Part shown: in pieces, positions 1 to 8,142 of the stretch
Layout: each line of letters starts with the position of its first letter
How positions within the stretch are numbered: the stretch's first letter is position 1
From: PALSA-1004 sp963829085
Lineage (GTDB): Bacteria; Pseudomonadota; Gammaproteobacteria; Burkholderiales; SG8-41
Length of the DNA: 64,000 nt
Assembly: GCA_963829085.1 (NCBI GenBank)
Contig: CAWHHJ010000016.1
Location: forward strand, 226,882-290,881
Direction of reading: 5' to 3'
Position numbers and translations under genes: made by a program
The notes under the pieces: generated by a model
Seen by the model: only the letters and a program-made list of their open reading frames with translations
The model's database searches: none
What the model was told of the DNA's origin: nothing

Positions 1-1
1 G

Positions 2-220
2 GTGACTATCACCGACGAGGACGGCAAGCAGCAGACCTTCGATATCGTCGGCGATGACGAAGCAGACGTCGCCGCCGGGCGTATCAGTTGGGCGTCGCCA
101 CTCGCAAAAGCACTCATGGGCGCCCGGGTGGGGGATCTCGTAAAATGGCAGCGTCCTGCCGGCGCATTGGAGCTGGAGGTTGTCGGCATACAGTACGCAG
201 GCGGGCACGCGTCGCGTTGA
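2..220 (+). CDS. greB: Transcription elongation factor GreA/GreB family, C-terminal part (truncated by window edge)
   Basis: The frame is open from the window edge to the stop at 218-220 and encodes the C-terminal FKBP-like half of a Gre factor. Visible landmarks are the strand around TFDIVGDDEAD, the ISWASPLAKALMGARVGD segment that matches the typical IS..SPLA.ALLG...GD core, and a final beta strand ending near VVGIQYA. Gre factors enter the RNA polymerase secondary channel and stimulate cleavage of backtracked RNA. The coiled coil that would separate GreA from GreB lies outside the window. GreB is preferred because of the ending (VVGIQY), but GreA or a Rnk-like paralogue is not excluded. 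The true start is upstream. Confidence 0.8.
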   Translation: MTITDEDGKQQTFDIVGDDEADVAAGRISWASPLAKALMGARVGDLVKWQRPAGALELEVVGIQYAGGHASR

Positions 221-364
221 GGTAGTCGTCTTAGGTTCTGCGTATTCACTTGCACCACACAAACCATGATTGATTTGCGCGCGGCCAGCTACTCCCATCA
301 GACGCAAGTCACTCTACACTTCCTTCACTTTCCGGCTCTACATGGCGTCCGCCTTGCGCGCGCC

Positions 365-1282
365 ATGACATTCCTCGCCCTTGTCGGGGCGCTGCTACTC
401 GAGCAATGGCATCCGCTGCGCGCGGGTAACCGGTTGCAGGTCGCGTTTGCGCGCTACGTAAACTACATCGCGCAAAATTTCAACGCCGGTCAATATCGTG
501 ATGGCGTCATTTCATGGGTGCTGGCGGTGGTTCCGGTCACGTTGGTGACGCTCGCTGTATATCTTGTCACGCGCCACTTGAGCGGCTTGCTCACGTTGGC
601 CTGGAACATCGCGGTGCTCTATCTGGCGCTCGGGTTCCGCCAATTCAGCCATTACTACAACGATATTTATGTCGCGCTGCGCGCCAACGATCTGCATCGT
701 GCGCGCGAAGTGCTCGCGCGGTGGCGAGGTACCGCCGGAACTGAACTGCCGGCAGGCGAAATCGCGCGCCTCGCAATCGAACTCGGCCTCATCCGCTCGC
801 ACCGCCATGTTTTCGGCGTCATGGCGTGGTTCATCGTGACGGGTCCGGCCGGCGCGATATTTTATCGGCTGGCCGCGTTGTTGAACGATCGATGGCCGTC
901 GCGCGCCAGCACTGAACAAGAAACGTTCGGCGTATTTGCCGCGCGCGCATTCGAGGTTATCGACTGGGTGCCGGCGCGCCTTACCGCGTTTGCATTCGCC
1001 ATGACTGGCGATTTCATGGGCGCAATCGAGTGCTGGCGCGAGCATGCCGCGAGCTGGCGGAGCATCGCGCGGGGCATCATCCTTGCCGCCGCTGCCGGGG
1101 CGCTGGGTGTGAGGCTGGGCGGGGTCTTGCATGAGGACCAGGGCATCGTTTATCGCGAGCAGCTCGGCGATGGAGACGACGCCGACGTCGACTACATGCA
1201 GGCGGCCGTCGGCTTGATCTGGCGCGCGCTCGTGTTGTGGCTATTTCTCGTTCTGCTCGCAACGATCGCCAGCTTGTTCTAG
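365..1282 (+). CDS. CobD/CbiB-like integral membrane protein (adenosylcobinamide-phosphate synthase family)
   Basis: About 305 residues with several hydrophobic segments. It opens with MTFLALVGALLLEQWHPL, a typical N-terminus for the betaproteobacterial CobD-like proteins, so I use the ATG at 365 and not the upstream ATG at 266, which would add a non-hydrophobic extension. The family includes CbiB/CobD, which attaches aminopropanol to cobyric acid in B12 synthesis. Betaproteobacterial members next to greB are usually only annotated CobD-like, and no other cob gene is present here, so a direct B12 role is inference. It converges on a Bug gene. Confidence 0.7.
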   Translation: MTFLALVGALLLEQWHPLRAGNRLQVAFARYVNYIAQNFNAGQYRDGVISWVLAVVPVTLVTLAVYLVTRHLSGLLTLAWNIAVLYLALGFRQFSHYYNDIYVALRANDLHRAREVLARWRGTAGTELPAGEIARLAIELGLIRSHRHVFGVMAWFIVTGPAGAIFYRLAALLNDRWPSRASTEQETFGVFAARAFEVIDWVPARLTAFAFAMTGDFMGAIECWREHAASWRSIARGIILAAAAGALGVRLGGVLHEDQGIVYREQLGDGDDADVDYMQAAVGLIWRALVLWLFLVLLATIASLF

Positions 1283-1310
1283 GAGTAGCGTGAAGTACGT
1301 GCGGCTGTTG

Positions 1311-2282
1311 CTAATCGGCGGTCGCGCCGGAGTCCTTTACCACTTTTGCCCAGCGCGCCGCATCTCTGCGGATGAACGCTGCAAATTGATCCGGCGTAAG
1401 ACTGTCCGGCTCGCCGCCTTCGTTCGCCAGACGGTCGCGTATTTGCGGTGACTGTATAACGCGCGTCGTCTCCGCATAAATCTTACTGACAATGTCTTGC
1501 GCTAAACCGGCCGGTGCGAATAATCCAAACCATTGCTGAGATTCGAATTCGGCGACGCCCGCTTCCTCCATCGTCGGCAGATCCGGAACTACGCGCGAGC
1601 GTTTCGGCGAAGTCACCGCCAAGGCGTGCAGCCGGCCGGCTTTTATCTGGGGGAGCGTGATGACAACCGTCGAAAACGACAGATCGACCTGTCCTGCAAC
1701 TAACGCCAGCACGCTCGGCGCCGATCCTTTATAGGGGACATGAACCATGCGAACGCCCGTAGTGGTCTTGAACAGTTCAGCGGTCAGGTGCGGCGGCGAG
1801 CCGCTGCCGCCCGAGCCGTAGCTGAGTTTGTCCGGCTTCGCTCTGGCGAGCGCGATCAATTCCCGCACGGATCTGGCAGGAACCGATGGATGTGTCACCA
1901 GGATCAAAGGCGACGAGGCAATGAACGCGATGGGCTGCAGGTCTCTGAGCGGATCGTAGGCCAAGCTTGGATAGAGATACTGATTGATGACGATCGGCCC
2001 CGCGGACGACAACAGCAGCGTGTAGCCGTCAGGCGCTGACTTCGCTGCCACTTCAGTACCGATTGCGCCGCCGGCACCCGGCCGGTTTTCAACGACCGCA
2101 GGCTGCTTCCAGGACTCGTTGAACTTTTGAGCAAGTGTGCGTGCGAGCATATCGGTGACGCCGCCGGCGCTTTGCGCAGCAATGATACGCAGCGGTTTTA
2201 CGGGGTAAGTCTGTGCGAGCGTGCTCGTGCTGCTGGCGGTAAGTGTGATGGCGATCGCCGCGCAATCGAATAAGTAACGCAT
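1311..2282 (-). CDS. Bug family (TctC-type) tripartite tricarboxylate transporter substrate-binding protein
   Basis: 323 residues. Bug proteins are periplasmic binding proteins that capture small carboxylates and related metabolites for TctAB-type carriers or for sensing. The start at 2282 gives a clean signal peptide (MRYLFDCAAIAITLTA..TLAQ) cut before TYPVKPLRI; upstream in-frame codons add only polar sequence. Family marks are GGVTDMLAR, VENRPGAGGAIGTE, YGSGGSGSPPHL, HVPYKGSAPS and LPTMEEAGV. The usual VPFPPGG ligand loop is altered here to IAAQSAGG. It is convergent with the CobD-like gene, and no membrane partner is nearby. Confidence 0.93.
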   Translation of the reverse strand: MRYLFDCAAIAITLTASSTSTLAQTYPVKPLRIIAAQSAGGVTDMLARTLAQKFNESWKQPAVVENRPGAGGAIGTEVAAKSAPDGYTLLLSSAGPIVINQYLYPSLAYDPLRDLQPIAFIASSPLILVTHPSVPARSVRELIALARAKPDKLSYGSGGSGSPPHLTAELFKTTTGVRMVHVPYKGSAPSVLALVAGQVDLSFSTVVITLPQIKAGRLHALAVTSPKRSRVVPDLPTMEEAGVAEFESQQWFGLFAPAGLAQDIVSKIYAETTRVIQSPQIRDRLANEGGEPDSLTPDQFAAFIRRDAARWAKVVKDSGATAD

Positions 2283-2352
2283 CACAACAGCTTCGTCATG
2301 ACATGGCGCGATGAAGCGCGTTTTTATGCGGCGCATCGAGCGTTCCGCGGAT

Positions 2353-3267
2353 TCAATCCCACCGGCGCGCCTTTTTCATGAGTTGCGTCACGAGCGTGCG
2401 ATACGAAGCCAGCCGGCTCGGCGCGATGGCGCCGCTCTCCCCGGCCGCACCGATGGCGCAGCCCGGCTCGCTCAAATGCTTACAGTCGTTGAACTTGCAT
2501 TGGCCCAGATACGGTTTGAACTCGATAAAGCAGCGCGCGAGGTCCTCGGGTTCCACATGGACAAGACCGAATTCCTGCAGCCCCGGCGAATCGATGATAT
2601 GACTGTCAAAAGCAAGATGATAGAGCCGTGCATGCGTCGTCGTATGACGCCCGCTCCCAAGTGCTGCCGACAAGTCCGCAACACGCGCGGACGCATCCGG
2701 CAATAGTCGATTGATGATAGTGGACTTTCCCATGCCCGATTGTCCGACCAGTACGCTGGTATGAGTGGCGAGGCACGCGCGCAATGGGGCAATATCTATT
2801 TTCGCCGCCAGCTGCACCACTTCGTAGCCCAGCCTGGCGTATAAGGCGAGCGACGCTAGCACTGCAGCCGCGCTTGGCAAGTCCATCTTGTTTAAGGCAA
2901 GCAGCGCATGGATACCTGCGTCTTCCGCCGCAGCAAGGCACCGGTCAAGCAACTCGATATGAAAGGGCGGCGATGGCGCCAGAACGACGACGACGCGGGT
3001 CACGTTCGCTGCAATCAATTTTTCGCGCTGGACGTCTGACCGGTAAAAAAGCGAAGTGCGGGCCGCGATCGACTCGATGACGCCTTGATTCGGCGAAGTC
3101 AATCCAACGTCAACGCGGTCGCCACACGCAATATCGGTGCGCTTACCGCGCGTGACGCAAGTAATCAGCCTGCCGTTGCTGACTTCAACTGCGAACTGGC
3201 GTCCGAAGCTCGCAACGACGGTGCCTGCCTCGATGTTATGGGCGCGCTTTTTCGCGCGGCCGCTCAA
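2353..3267 (-). CDS. rsgA: Ribosome small subunit-dependent GTPase A (RsgA)
   Basis: A circularly permuted GTPase that matures the 30S subunit. The motifs run in permuted order: NKMD (G4), GQSGMGKST (Walker A/G1), then DSPG (G3), followed by the zinc knuckle CKFNDCKHLSEPGC. An N-terminal OB-fold starts at GTVVASFGRQFAVEV. The frame stays open upstream to 3570, but that region is antisense to phhB. I place the start at a TTG (3265-3267) that overlaps the phhB stop, which gives 304 residues, normal for the family. This start is inferred from homology; no ATG lies nearby. Confidence 0.92.
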   Translation of the reverse strand: MSGRAKKRAHNIEAGTVVASFGRQFAVEVSNGRLITCVTRGKRTDIACGDRVDVGLTSPNQGVIESIAARTSLFYRSDVQREKLIAANVTRVVVVLAPSPPFHIELLDRCLAAAEDAGIHALLALNKMDLPSAAAVLASLALYARLGYEVVQLAAKIDIAPLRACLATHTSVLVGQSGMGKSTIINRLLPDASARVADLSAALGSGRHTTTHARLYHLAFDSHIIDSPGLQEFGLVHVEPEDLARCFIEFKPYLGQCKFNDCKHLSEPGCAIGAAGESGAIAPSRLASYRTLVTQLMKKARRWD

Positions 3268-3599
3268 AGCGTGAAGAGTGCATCGAGTTTCGCCGCGCAG
3301 ATGAAATCGTTTTCCGACATTCCGCTGATGGCGTGTGTCGAGTAATCCACCCGGCACTTGTTGTAGCCGACGGTCATATCCGGATGGTGGTCTTCCCGGT
3401 GCGATATCCAGGCGGTGGCGTTTACGAACGCCATGGTCTGGTAATAGTTCTTGAACTCGTATGTCTTCGTTATCACGCCGTCCTTGTATTGCCAGCCGCG
3501 CAATTGCTTTAAAAGCTGTTCGATCTCGCGCGGCGTAAGCGGCGACACGCCGCCCTCGCACGGTTTGCATTTCTGTTGTGTAAGGTCACACACGTCCAT
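3264..3599 (-). CDS. phhB: Pterin-4a-carbinolamine dehydratase (4a-hydroxytetrahydrobiopterin dehydratase)
   Basis: 111 residues with the family signature HREDHHPDMTVGYNKCRVDYSTHA containing the catalytic histidine pair, plus the preceding helix FKNYYQTMAFVNATAWISH. The enzyme dehydrates 4a-hydroxytetrahydropterin, recycling the cofactor after aromatic hydroxylation; a moonlighting role in molybdopterin or folate metabolism has been suggested for some homologues. It sits between the M48 protease gene (36 nt upstream) and rsgA, whose proposed TTG start overlaps this stop, so translational coupling is likely. A Cys-rich N-terminus (CDLTQQKCKPC) is as seen in other betaproteobacterial PhhB proteins. 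Confidence 0.94.
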   Translation of the reverse strand: MDVCDLTQQKCKPCEGGVSPLTPREIEQLLKQLRGWQYKDGVITKTYEFKNYYQTMAFVNATAWISHREDHHPDMTVGYNKCRVDYSTHAISGMSENDFICAAKLDALFTL

Positions 3600-3634
3600 A
3601 ACGATTCCTTTTGCGTGAGCGCATACCCGGATGG

Positions 3635-4879
3635 TCAGGGAATCGCACTTTTGAGGCGGGCGATGCGTATCGTTGCAGACGGGTGCGAATCATAGAAGAC
3701 CGAGTGCAGCGGGTCCGGCGTCAGCGTCGCAGCGTTGTCCTTGTACAGCTTTACCAGCGCTGAGATGAGATCGGTAACCGACGCGTGTTGCGCAGCGTAC
3801 GCGTCCGCCTCGAACTCGTGCTTGCGCGACAGATAACTCGTTACCGGGTGCAGCAAAAAAGTGAACTGCGGGACAACGATGAAAAAGAGGATAAGGGCCA
3901 TCGCGTTCGATGGCGTGTGGACGTTGAGCCCCGTATAGAACCAGGACTGATTCATGAGCTGCGCAAGCAGCCACAATACAGCCAGGCTTCCGGCGAACAG
4001 CCATACGATGCGTTTGATGACATGGCGCAGCTTGAAGTGACCCAGTTCGTGCGCAAGCACCGCTTCGATTTCGCTCGGTGCGAGCCGGGCCAGCAGCGTA
4101 TCGAAAAATACGATTCGCTTCGATTTTCCGAATCCCGTGAAATAGGCATTGCCATGGCTCGAGCGGCGCGACCCATCCATCACCATTAGGCCCTGCGCCT
4201 TGAAGCCGCACCGTTCGAGCAGCCTTTCGATTCTGTCTTTCAGCATGACGTCTTTGAGCGGTACGAACTTGTTGAAGAGCGGCGCTATCCATACCGGATA
4301 CACTGTGAGGATCACGAGATTGAACGCGACCCAGATCAACCACGCGTAAAGCCACCACAGGTTCCCCGCCCGTTCCATAACCCACAGGATGCAGGCGAGC
4401 AGCGGGATGCCGAGTGCCGCGGCAAGCGCTGCGTTCTTGAGAGCATCGCCGATGAACATTAGCGGTGTCATCTTGTTGAAGCCGAAGCGCTGTTCGATGG
4501 TGAACGTGCGGTACCACGCAAACGGCAGGTCGAGCGCGGTCGTTATCGCCGCAAGCACACCAACGAGCGCGATGCCGCGCAGGACGCCGGGCGCAAACCA
4601 GCCGGCCGTCAGATCGTGCATCCACTGCAATCCGCCGCCGAGCGTGAACGCGAGCATCAACAAACCTTCGAACGCGGTTGTGACAAGACCGAGACGCGTC
4701 TTGGCGCATGTATAGTCGGCGGCCTTGCGGTGTGCGTCGAGACTGATGTCCTGCGTGAATTCGGCCGGCACCGACTCGCGATGTGCGCCGATGTGCTTCA
4801 AATGCCGCATGGCCAGCCACAATTTCGTGCCGGTGGCGAGGGCGAGCGCTGCGACGAATATGATGGTAAACGTTTGCAT
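3635..4879 (-). CDS. M48 family zinc metallopeptidase (CAAX prenyl protease Ste24-like)
   Basis: 414 residues, multi-spanning membrane protein. The zinc site is HELGH, with the third ligand in HEFEADAYAA, which is the Ste24/HtpX pattern. The long N-terminal hydrophobic half, the segment PLALPFAWYRTFTIEQRFGFNK and a SHPS near the C-terminus match bacterial Ste24-type proteins more than the shorter HtpX. The natural substrate in bacteria is unknown; turnover of membrane proteins is the usual inference. First gene of the minus-strand set M48-phhB-rsgA and divergent from orn. Confidence 0.92.
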   Translation of the reverse strand: MQTFTIIFVAALALATGTKLWLAMRHLKHIGAHRESVPAEFTQDISLDAHRKAADYTCAKTRLGLVTTAFEGLLMLAFTLGGGLQWMHDLTAGWFAPGVLRGIALVGVLAAITTALDLPFAWYRTFTIEQRFGFNKMTPLMFIGDALKNAALAAALGIPLLACILWVMERAGNLWWLYAWLIWVAFNLVILTVYPVWIAPLFNKFVPLKDVMLKDRIERLLERCGFKAQGLMVMDGSRRSSHGNAYFTGFGKSKRIVFFDTLLARLAPSEIEAVLAHELGHFKLRHVIKRIVWLFAGSLAVLWLLAQLMNQSWFYTGLNVHTPSNAMALILFFIVVPQFTFLLHPVTSYLSRKHEFEADAYAAQHASVTDLISALVKLYKDNAATLTPDPLHSVFYDSHPSATIRIARLKSAIP

Positions 4880-4885
4880 ATGACC

Positions 4886-4910
4886 AATTATGGCATCACG
4901 ACGTTATATG
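4886..4910 (+). promoter_or_regulatory. Candidate promoter / conserved element upstream of orn
   Basis: AATTATGGCAT followed by a TATATG hexamer lies in the gap between the M48 protease gene and orn, 35 nt before the orn ATG. A closely related stretch occurs upstream of hslO at 11468-11493 (minus strand). The TATATG hexamer could serve as a -10 box. The -35 region is weak. Confidence 0.3.
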
Positions 4911-4944
4911 ACAAAATATCGCTTCTTTTTGTTCATTGAAACTT

Positions 4945-5490
4945 ATGGCGGCTGATGCAAACAATCTCGCGTGGGTCGACATGGAGATGAGCGGGCTCGA
5001 TCCGGAGATCGAGAAGGTTTTAGAAATAGCGATCGTAGTTACCGATACCCAGCTCAACACCGTTGCCGAAGCGCCGGTGTTGGTCGTGCATCAACCGGAC
5101 AGCGTGCTCGATGCCATGGACTCGTGGAATAAAAGCACGCACGCAAAGTCAGGACTTATCGACCGTGTAAAAAGGTCGCGGTTGTCCGAGGCGGACGTTG
5201 AGAACACACTCGTGGGATTTCTCAGCGAGCATGTGCCGGCACGCGTGTCTCCGCTGTGCGGCAACTCGGTACATCAGGATCGGCGATTCATGGTGCGCTA
5301 CCTGCCGCGTCTCGAGGAGTATTTTCACTACCGCAATCTCGACGTGAGCACCCTGAAAGAACTGATGCGCCGCTGGAAGCCGGAGCTTGCGGCAGGGATG
5401 ACCAAGCACGGCAAGCATGAGGCGCTCGCCGACGTCTATGAATCGATCGACGAGCTCAAGTATTACCGCGAACACTTTTTGAAGTTGTGA
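4945..5490 (+). CDS. orn: Oligoribonuclease (3'-to-5' exoribonuclease for short RNAs)
   Basis: 181 residues, DEDDh exonuclease that degrades nano-RNAs and pGpG. Visible motifs are WVDMEMSGLDPE (Exo I, Asp and Glu), CGNSVHQDRRFM (Exo II, Asp), and KHEALADVYESIDELKYYR (Exo III, His and Asp). An in-frame TTG at 4936 would add three residues. The ATG at 4945 is chosen because MAADANNLAWVDME matches the usual short N-terminus. Divergent from the M48 protease gene. Confidence 0.97.
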   Translation: MAADANNLAWVDMEMSGLDPEIEKVLEIAIVVTDTQLNTVAEAPVLVVHQPDSVLDAMDSWNKSTHAKSGLIDRVKRSRLSEADVENTLVGFLSEHVPARVSPLCGNSVHQDRRFMVRYLPRLEEYFHYRNLDVSTLKELMRRWKPELAAGMTKHGKHEALADVYESIDELKYYREHFLKL

Positions 5491-5546
5491 GCGTCGTCAC
5501 GGGTTTTGTCTGCGGACACTTGCCCGGCTGCTGAACGATATCTCCG

Positions 5547-6059
5547 ATGAATCCTTTTGTCCGCAGCGGCTCGTTCATGCTGGTCATGGCATGGCTCCTC
5601 ATCATGGGCGGGCTCTATTGGTTTTTCAGCGGTTGGCACTCCGCAGAGATAAATCCAAACACCGCGAACGTACTGACACAGCAGCAGGGCGACCTCACGT
5701 TGCTGCGTAATCGCGACGGACACTACGTCGCCAGCGGCACCATCAACGGCCGGCCGGTAAGATTTTTACTGGACACCGGCGCGACGTGGGTCGTCGTGTC
5801 GATGGGCATGGCAGCAGAACTCGGACTGAAACGCGGCGCTGCGTTGACGTTGCAAACGGCAAACGGTCCGACTGTCGGATATCAGACGCGTCTTGCCCGC
5901 ATCCAGGTCGGCTCGCTCGAGTTGAAGGACGTGGGAGCGGTCATATCCGACGGTATTGACGATAATGTCGTCCTGTTGGGAATGAGCTTTCTCAGCCGCG
6001 TCGAATTCAGCCAGCGCAATGGCGTGCTGACGCTCAGACCCTCAAGCGCCGGTCGCTGA
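5547..6059 (+). CDS. Membrane-anchored retropepsin-like aspartic protease (clan AA, TIGR02281 type)
   Basis: 170 residues. One N-terminal transmembrane segment (about residues 8-26) is followed by a single retropepsin-type domain with the catalytic LLDTGATWVVVS and the flap-side strand VGAVISDGIDDNVVLLGMSFL. Proteins of this type probably act as dimers, since each chain carries one DTG. Substrates are unknown. It follows orn by 57 nt on the same strand. Confidence 0.85.
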   Translation: MNPFVRSGSFMLVMAWLLIMGGLYWFFSGWHSAEINPNTANVLTQQQGDLTLLRNRDGHYVASGTINGRPVRFLLDTGATWVVVSMGMAAELGLKRGAALTLQTANGPTVGYQTRLARIQVGSLELKDVGAVISDGIDDNVVLLGMSFLSRVEFSQRNGVLTLRPSSAGR

Positions 6060-6134
6060 CGCGCAATTTGCCTGCGTCGATGGCCAAGGCGTTGTGACTG
6101 TGGCTGTAAGCGACGTGAGGGGCCGGCGCGCGAT

Positions 6135-6341
6135 TTATTCGAGTTTGATGTCGCCGTCGAATGTCGCGCGCAGTCCGATCGCCTCGATCGTGAGCTCCAT
6201 GCGCGCCGGGAACGATTCACTGCCTTTCAATTTCCCATCAGCCATCGCCTTGCTAACCGCGTGCTCGATCTCCGATTGCGACCGGACGCCCACTGTTTTG
6301 AGGAATTTGCGGATGCTCATGTTGAAAACTTCTTCATTCAT
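6135..6341 (-). CDS. Small conserved protein, DUF6494 family
   Basis: 68 residues from ATG 6341 (MNEEVFNMSIRKFLKTVG), preceded on the minus strand by AAGGAG at good spacing, which decides this start over the longer frame. Features are a short helical N-terminus, SQSEIEHAVSKAMADGKLKG, and a C-terminal strand region with ELTIEAIGLRATFDGDI. I recognise it as the DUF6494 type. No function is known. It stands alone between two plus-strand genes. Confidence 0.75.
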   Translation of the reverse strand: MNEEVFNMSIRKFLKTVGVRSQSEIEHAVSKAMADGKLKGSESFPARMELTIEAIGLRATFDGDIKLE

Positions 6342-6596
6342 GGTGATACTCCTTGCGATGACTTTGACAGGCTGCCGGTCCGCAGTGCGTGACCTCAAGC
6401 GCTTTTATGACAGAAGGGCTGGATGACGTATTGCGAATCCCTGATACGCATTGCAGTAGAGATGCGCTCACATTGGTGCGGTGATTCTCTACATGGCGGC
6501 GATTGTACTTGCTTTCAAACTGTGACTGAAACGGTGTCTGATTCTTAGCTGAACAAAACGACGCACGGTCCCACTTGTATTGCTGCAGACTCTCGC

Positions 6597-7362
6597 ATGA
6601 CTGACGTAATGAAAGCGCTTGGCCTCGCAGCGCGCAGCATCATGCATCCGAAGATGCTTGCGCTCACCTTCTGGCCGATGGTTATCGCGCTTGCGCTGTG
6701 GATCGGCGCGGCGTGGTTCTATTGGGATGCCTGGACGGGTTCGTTGTCCGCGCTCCTGACCGGCACCCGCATTGCCGACTGGCTGCCGCCGGACGTCGCT
6801 CCGCGTCTGATTCACTACTCGGCGCTCGTGCTGGTTTTCATGTTGCTTATGCCGGTCATATTGATCACCGCAGGTACTGCTGGCAGCTGTTATCGCGATG
6901 CCGATAATTGTCAATTTCGTCGCCGCGCGCCACTATCCGCAGCTCGAAAAAAAGCATGGGGCAACGATCGCCGGCAGCATAGTCAACGCGCTGGTCGCGA
7001 TACTTGTATTTGCGGGATTGTGGATCGTAACGCTGCCCTTATGGCTGACCGGCATCTTGGCGCCTGTGCTGCCGCTGCTGTTGTCGGTGTACCTGAATCA
7101 ACGGCTGTTTCGCTACGACGCACTGGCGGAGCATGCGAGCGCACCGGAATATCGCTCGATCGTCCAAACGAGCCGCGGCCGCATGTATGTGTTGGGGTTC
7201 GCGCTCGCAGTGCTTTATTACGTGCCGCTTCTTAATTTGCTCGTTCCGATATTGAGTGGGCTCGCGTTTACCTACTTCTGCTTGGGCGAGTTAGCGCGAT
7301 TGCGCCAGAGGGAAGCAGTCGGTACGCCGATGACGCTTGGGTGGAAGAGGGCCATGACATGA
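6597..7362 (+). pseudogene. EI24-domain (CysZ-like) membrane protein, one frameshift
   Basis: Reading frame 1 (6597 to about 6873) gives an N-terminus with two membrane helices (FWPMVIALALWIGAAW; LVLVFMLLMPVILIT). The protein then continues in the next frame (VLLAAVIAMPIIVNFVAARHYP) to the stop at 7362. One extra base in GCAGG near 6873 explains it; without it the text reads ITAVLLAAVIAMP. Restored length is about 254 residues, normal for EI24 proteins, which are related to the sulfate permease CysZ. The stop overlaps the SDR start as ATGA, so the downstream half is organised like an intact gene. A sequencing error is quite possible. Confidence 0.8.
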
Positions 7363-8141
7363 CAGCACGATTCGCAGGCAAGGTAGTGATCGTGACCGGC
7401 GCGGGCAACGGAATAGGTGCGGCGACTGCCCGGCGTTTTGCACGCGAAGGCGCGAAAGTGCTGTGTGCGGATATTGATGAAACAGCCGCGCTGAGCGTTG
7501 CCGAAGAAATCGCAGCGGATGGCGGCACGGCGGCAGCTTGCCGCACGGATATACGCGACGCTGACAGTGTCAGCGCCATGATTGAGTTCGCGCTTGAACG
7601 GTTCGGTGCTCTGAATATCATGATCAACAACGCGGGTGCAGGCGCGCAAAAACACTTTATCGAGACGCCGCTTCAAACGCTGCGCGCGATGCTCGATGTG
7701 AACGTCATTGGCACTTTCCTGTGTGCGCAGGCCGCTGCGCGTCAAATGATGAACGCGGGCGGCGGTGCGATCGTCAATTTTTCTTCGCATTCCGGCTTGC
7801 TGGGAAGCAGCGGACGAGCTGCGTATGCCGCCTCCAAAGGCGGCATCATCGCAATGACGCGGGTGATGGCGGTCGACCTCGCGGCGCATAAGATTCGCGT
7901 GAATGCAATTGCACCGGGGCCGATCGATGTGCCGCGCAGCCGCAAGCAACATACCGGCGAGCGCCGGGAAGCATGGCAGCGCGCCGTGCCGCTCGGCCGC
8001 TATGGTGCGCCTGAAGAAGTCGCCGGCGCCGCGTTGTTCCTCGCTTCGGATGACGCGAGCTATGTGACCGGGCAGACGATTGCTGTCGACGGGGGCTTCA
8101 CGGCGGCCGGCTTGCGCGTGAAGGATTTGACCGTCCTGTAG
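7359..8141 (+). CDS. Short-chain dehydrogenase/reductase (classical SDR, FabG-like)
   Basis: 260 residues. The Rossmann motif TGAGNGIG, NNAG, the catalytic Ser in VNFSSHSG and YAASK are all present, as is the C-terminal FLASDDASYVTGQTIAVDGG. The start at 7359 overlaps the EI24-like stop (ATGA) and gives MTARFAGKVVIVTG. A slightly longer start at 7341 is possible but unlikely. An NAD(P)-dependent alcohol/3-oxoacyl oxidoreductase; substrate unknown. Confidence 0.93.
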   Translation: MTARFAGKVVIVTGAGNGIGAATARRFAREGAKVLCADIDETAALSVAEEIAADGGTAAACRTDIRDADSVSAMIEFALERFGALNIMINNAGAGAQKHFIETPLQTLRAMLDVNVIGTFLCAQAAARQMMNAGGGAIVNFSSHSGLLGSSGRAAYAASKGGIIAMTRVMAVDLAAHKIRVNAIAPGPIDVPRSRKQHTGERREAWQRAVPLGRYGAPEEVAGAALFLASDDASYVTGQTIAVDGGFTAAGLRVKDLTVL

Positions 8142-8142
8142 C

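Noticed and set aside
2311..3345. Plus-strand ORFs opposite rsgA and phhB
   Set aside because: They have no family features, and the minus strand carries clear conserved motifs throughout.
3690..4820. A 376-residue ORF in another frame of the M48 protease gene
   Set aside because: Arg/Ala-rich shadow typical of GC-rich DNA; the HELGH frame is the real one.
6597..7362. In-frame TGA or programmed recoding in the EI24-like gene
   Set aside because: The two halves are in different frames and a single base in a GG run explains the break; no slippery heptamer or pseudoknot is evident.
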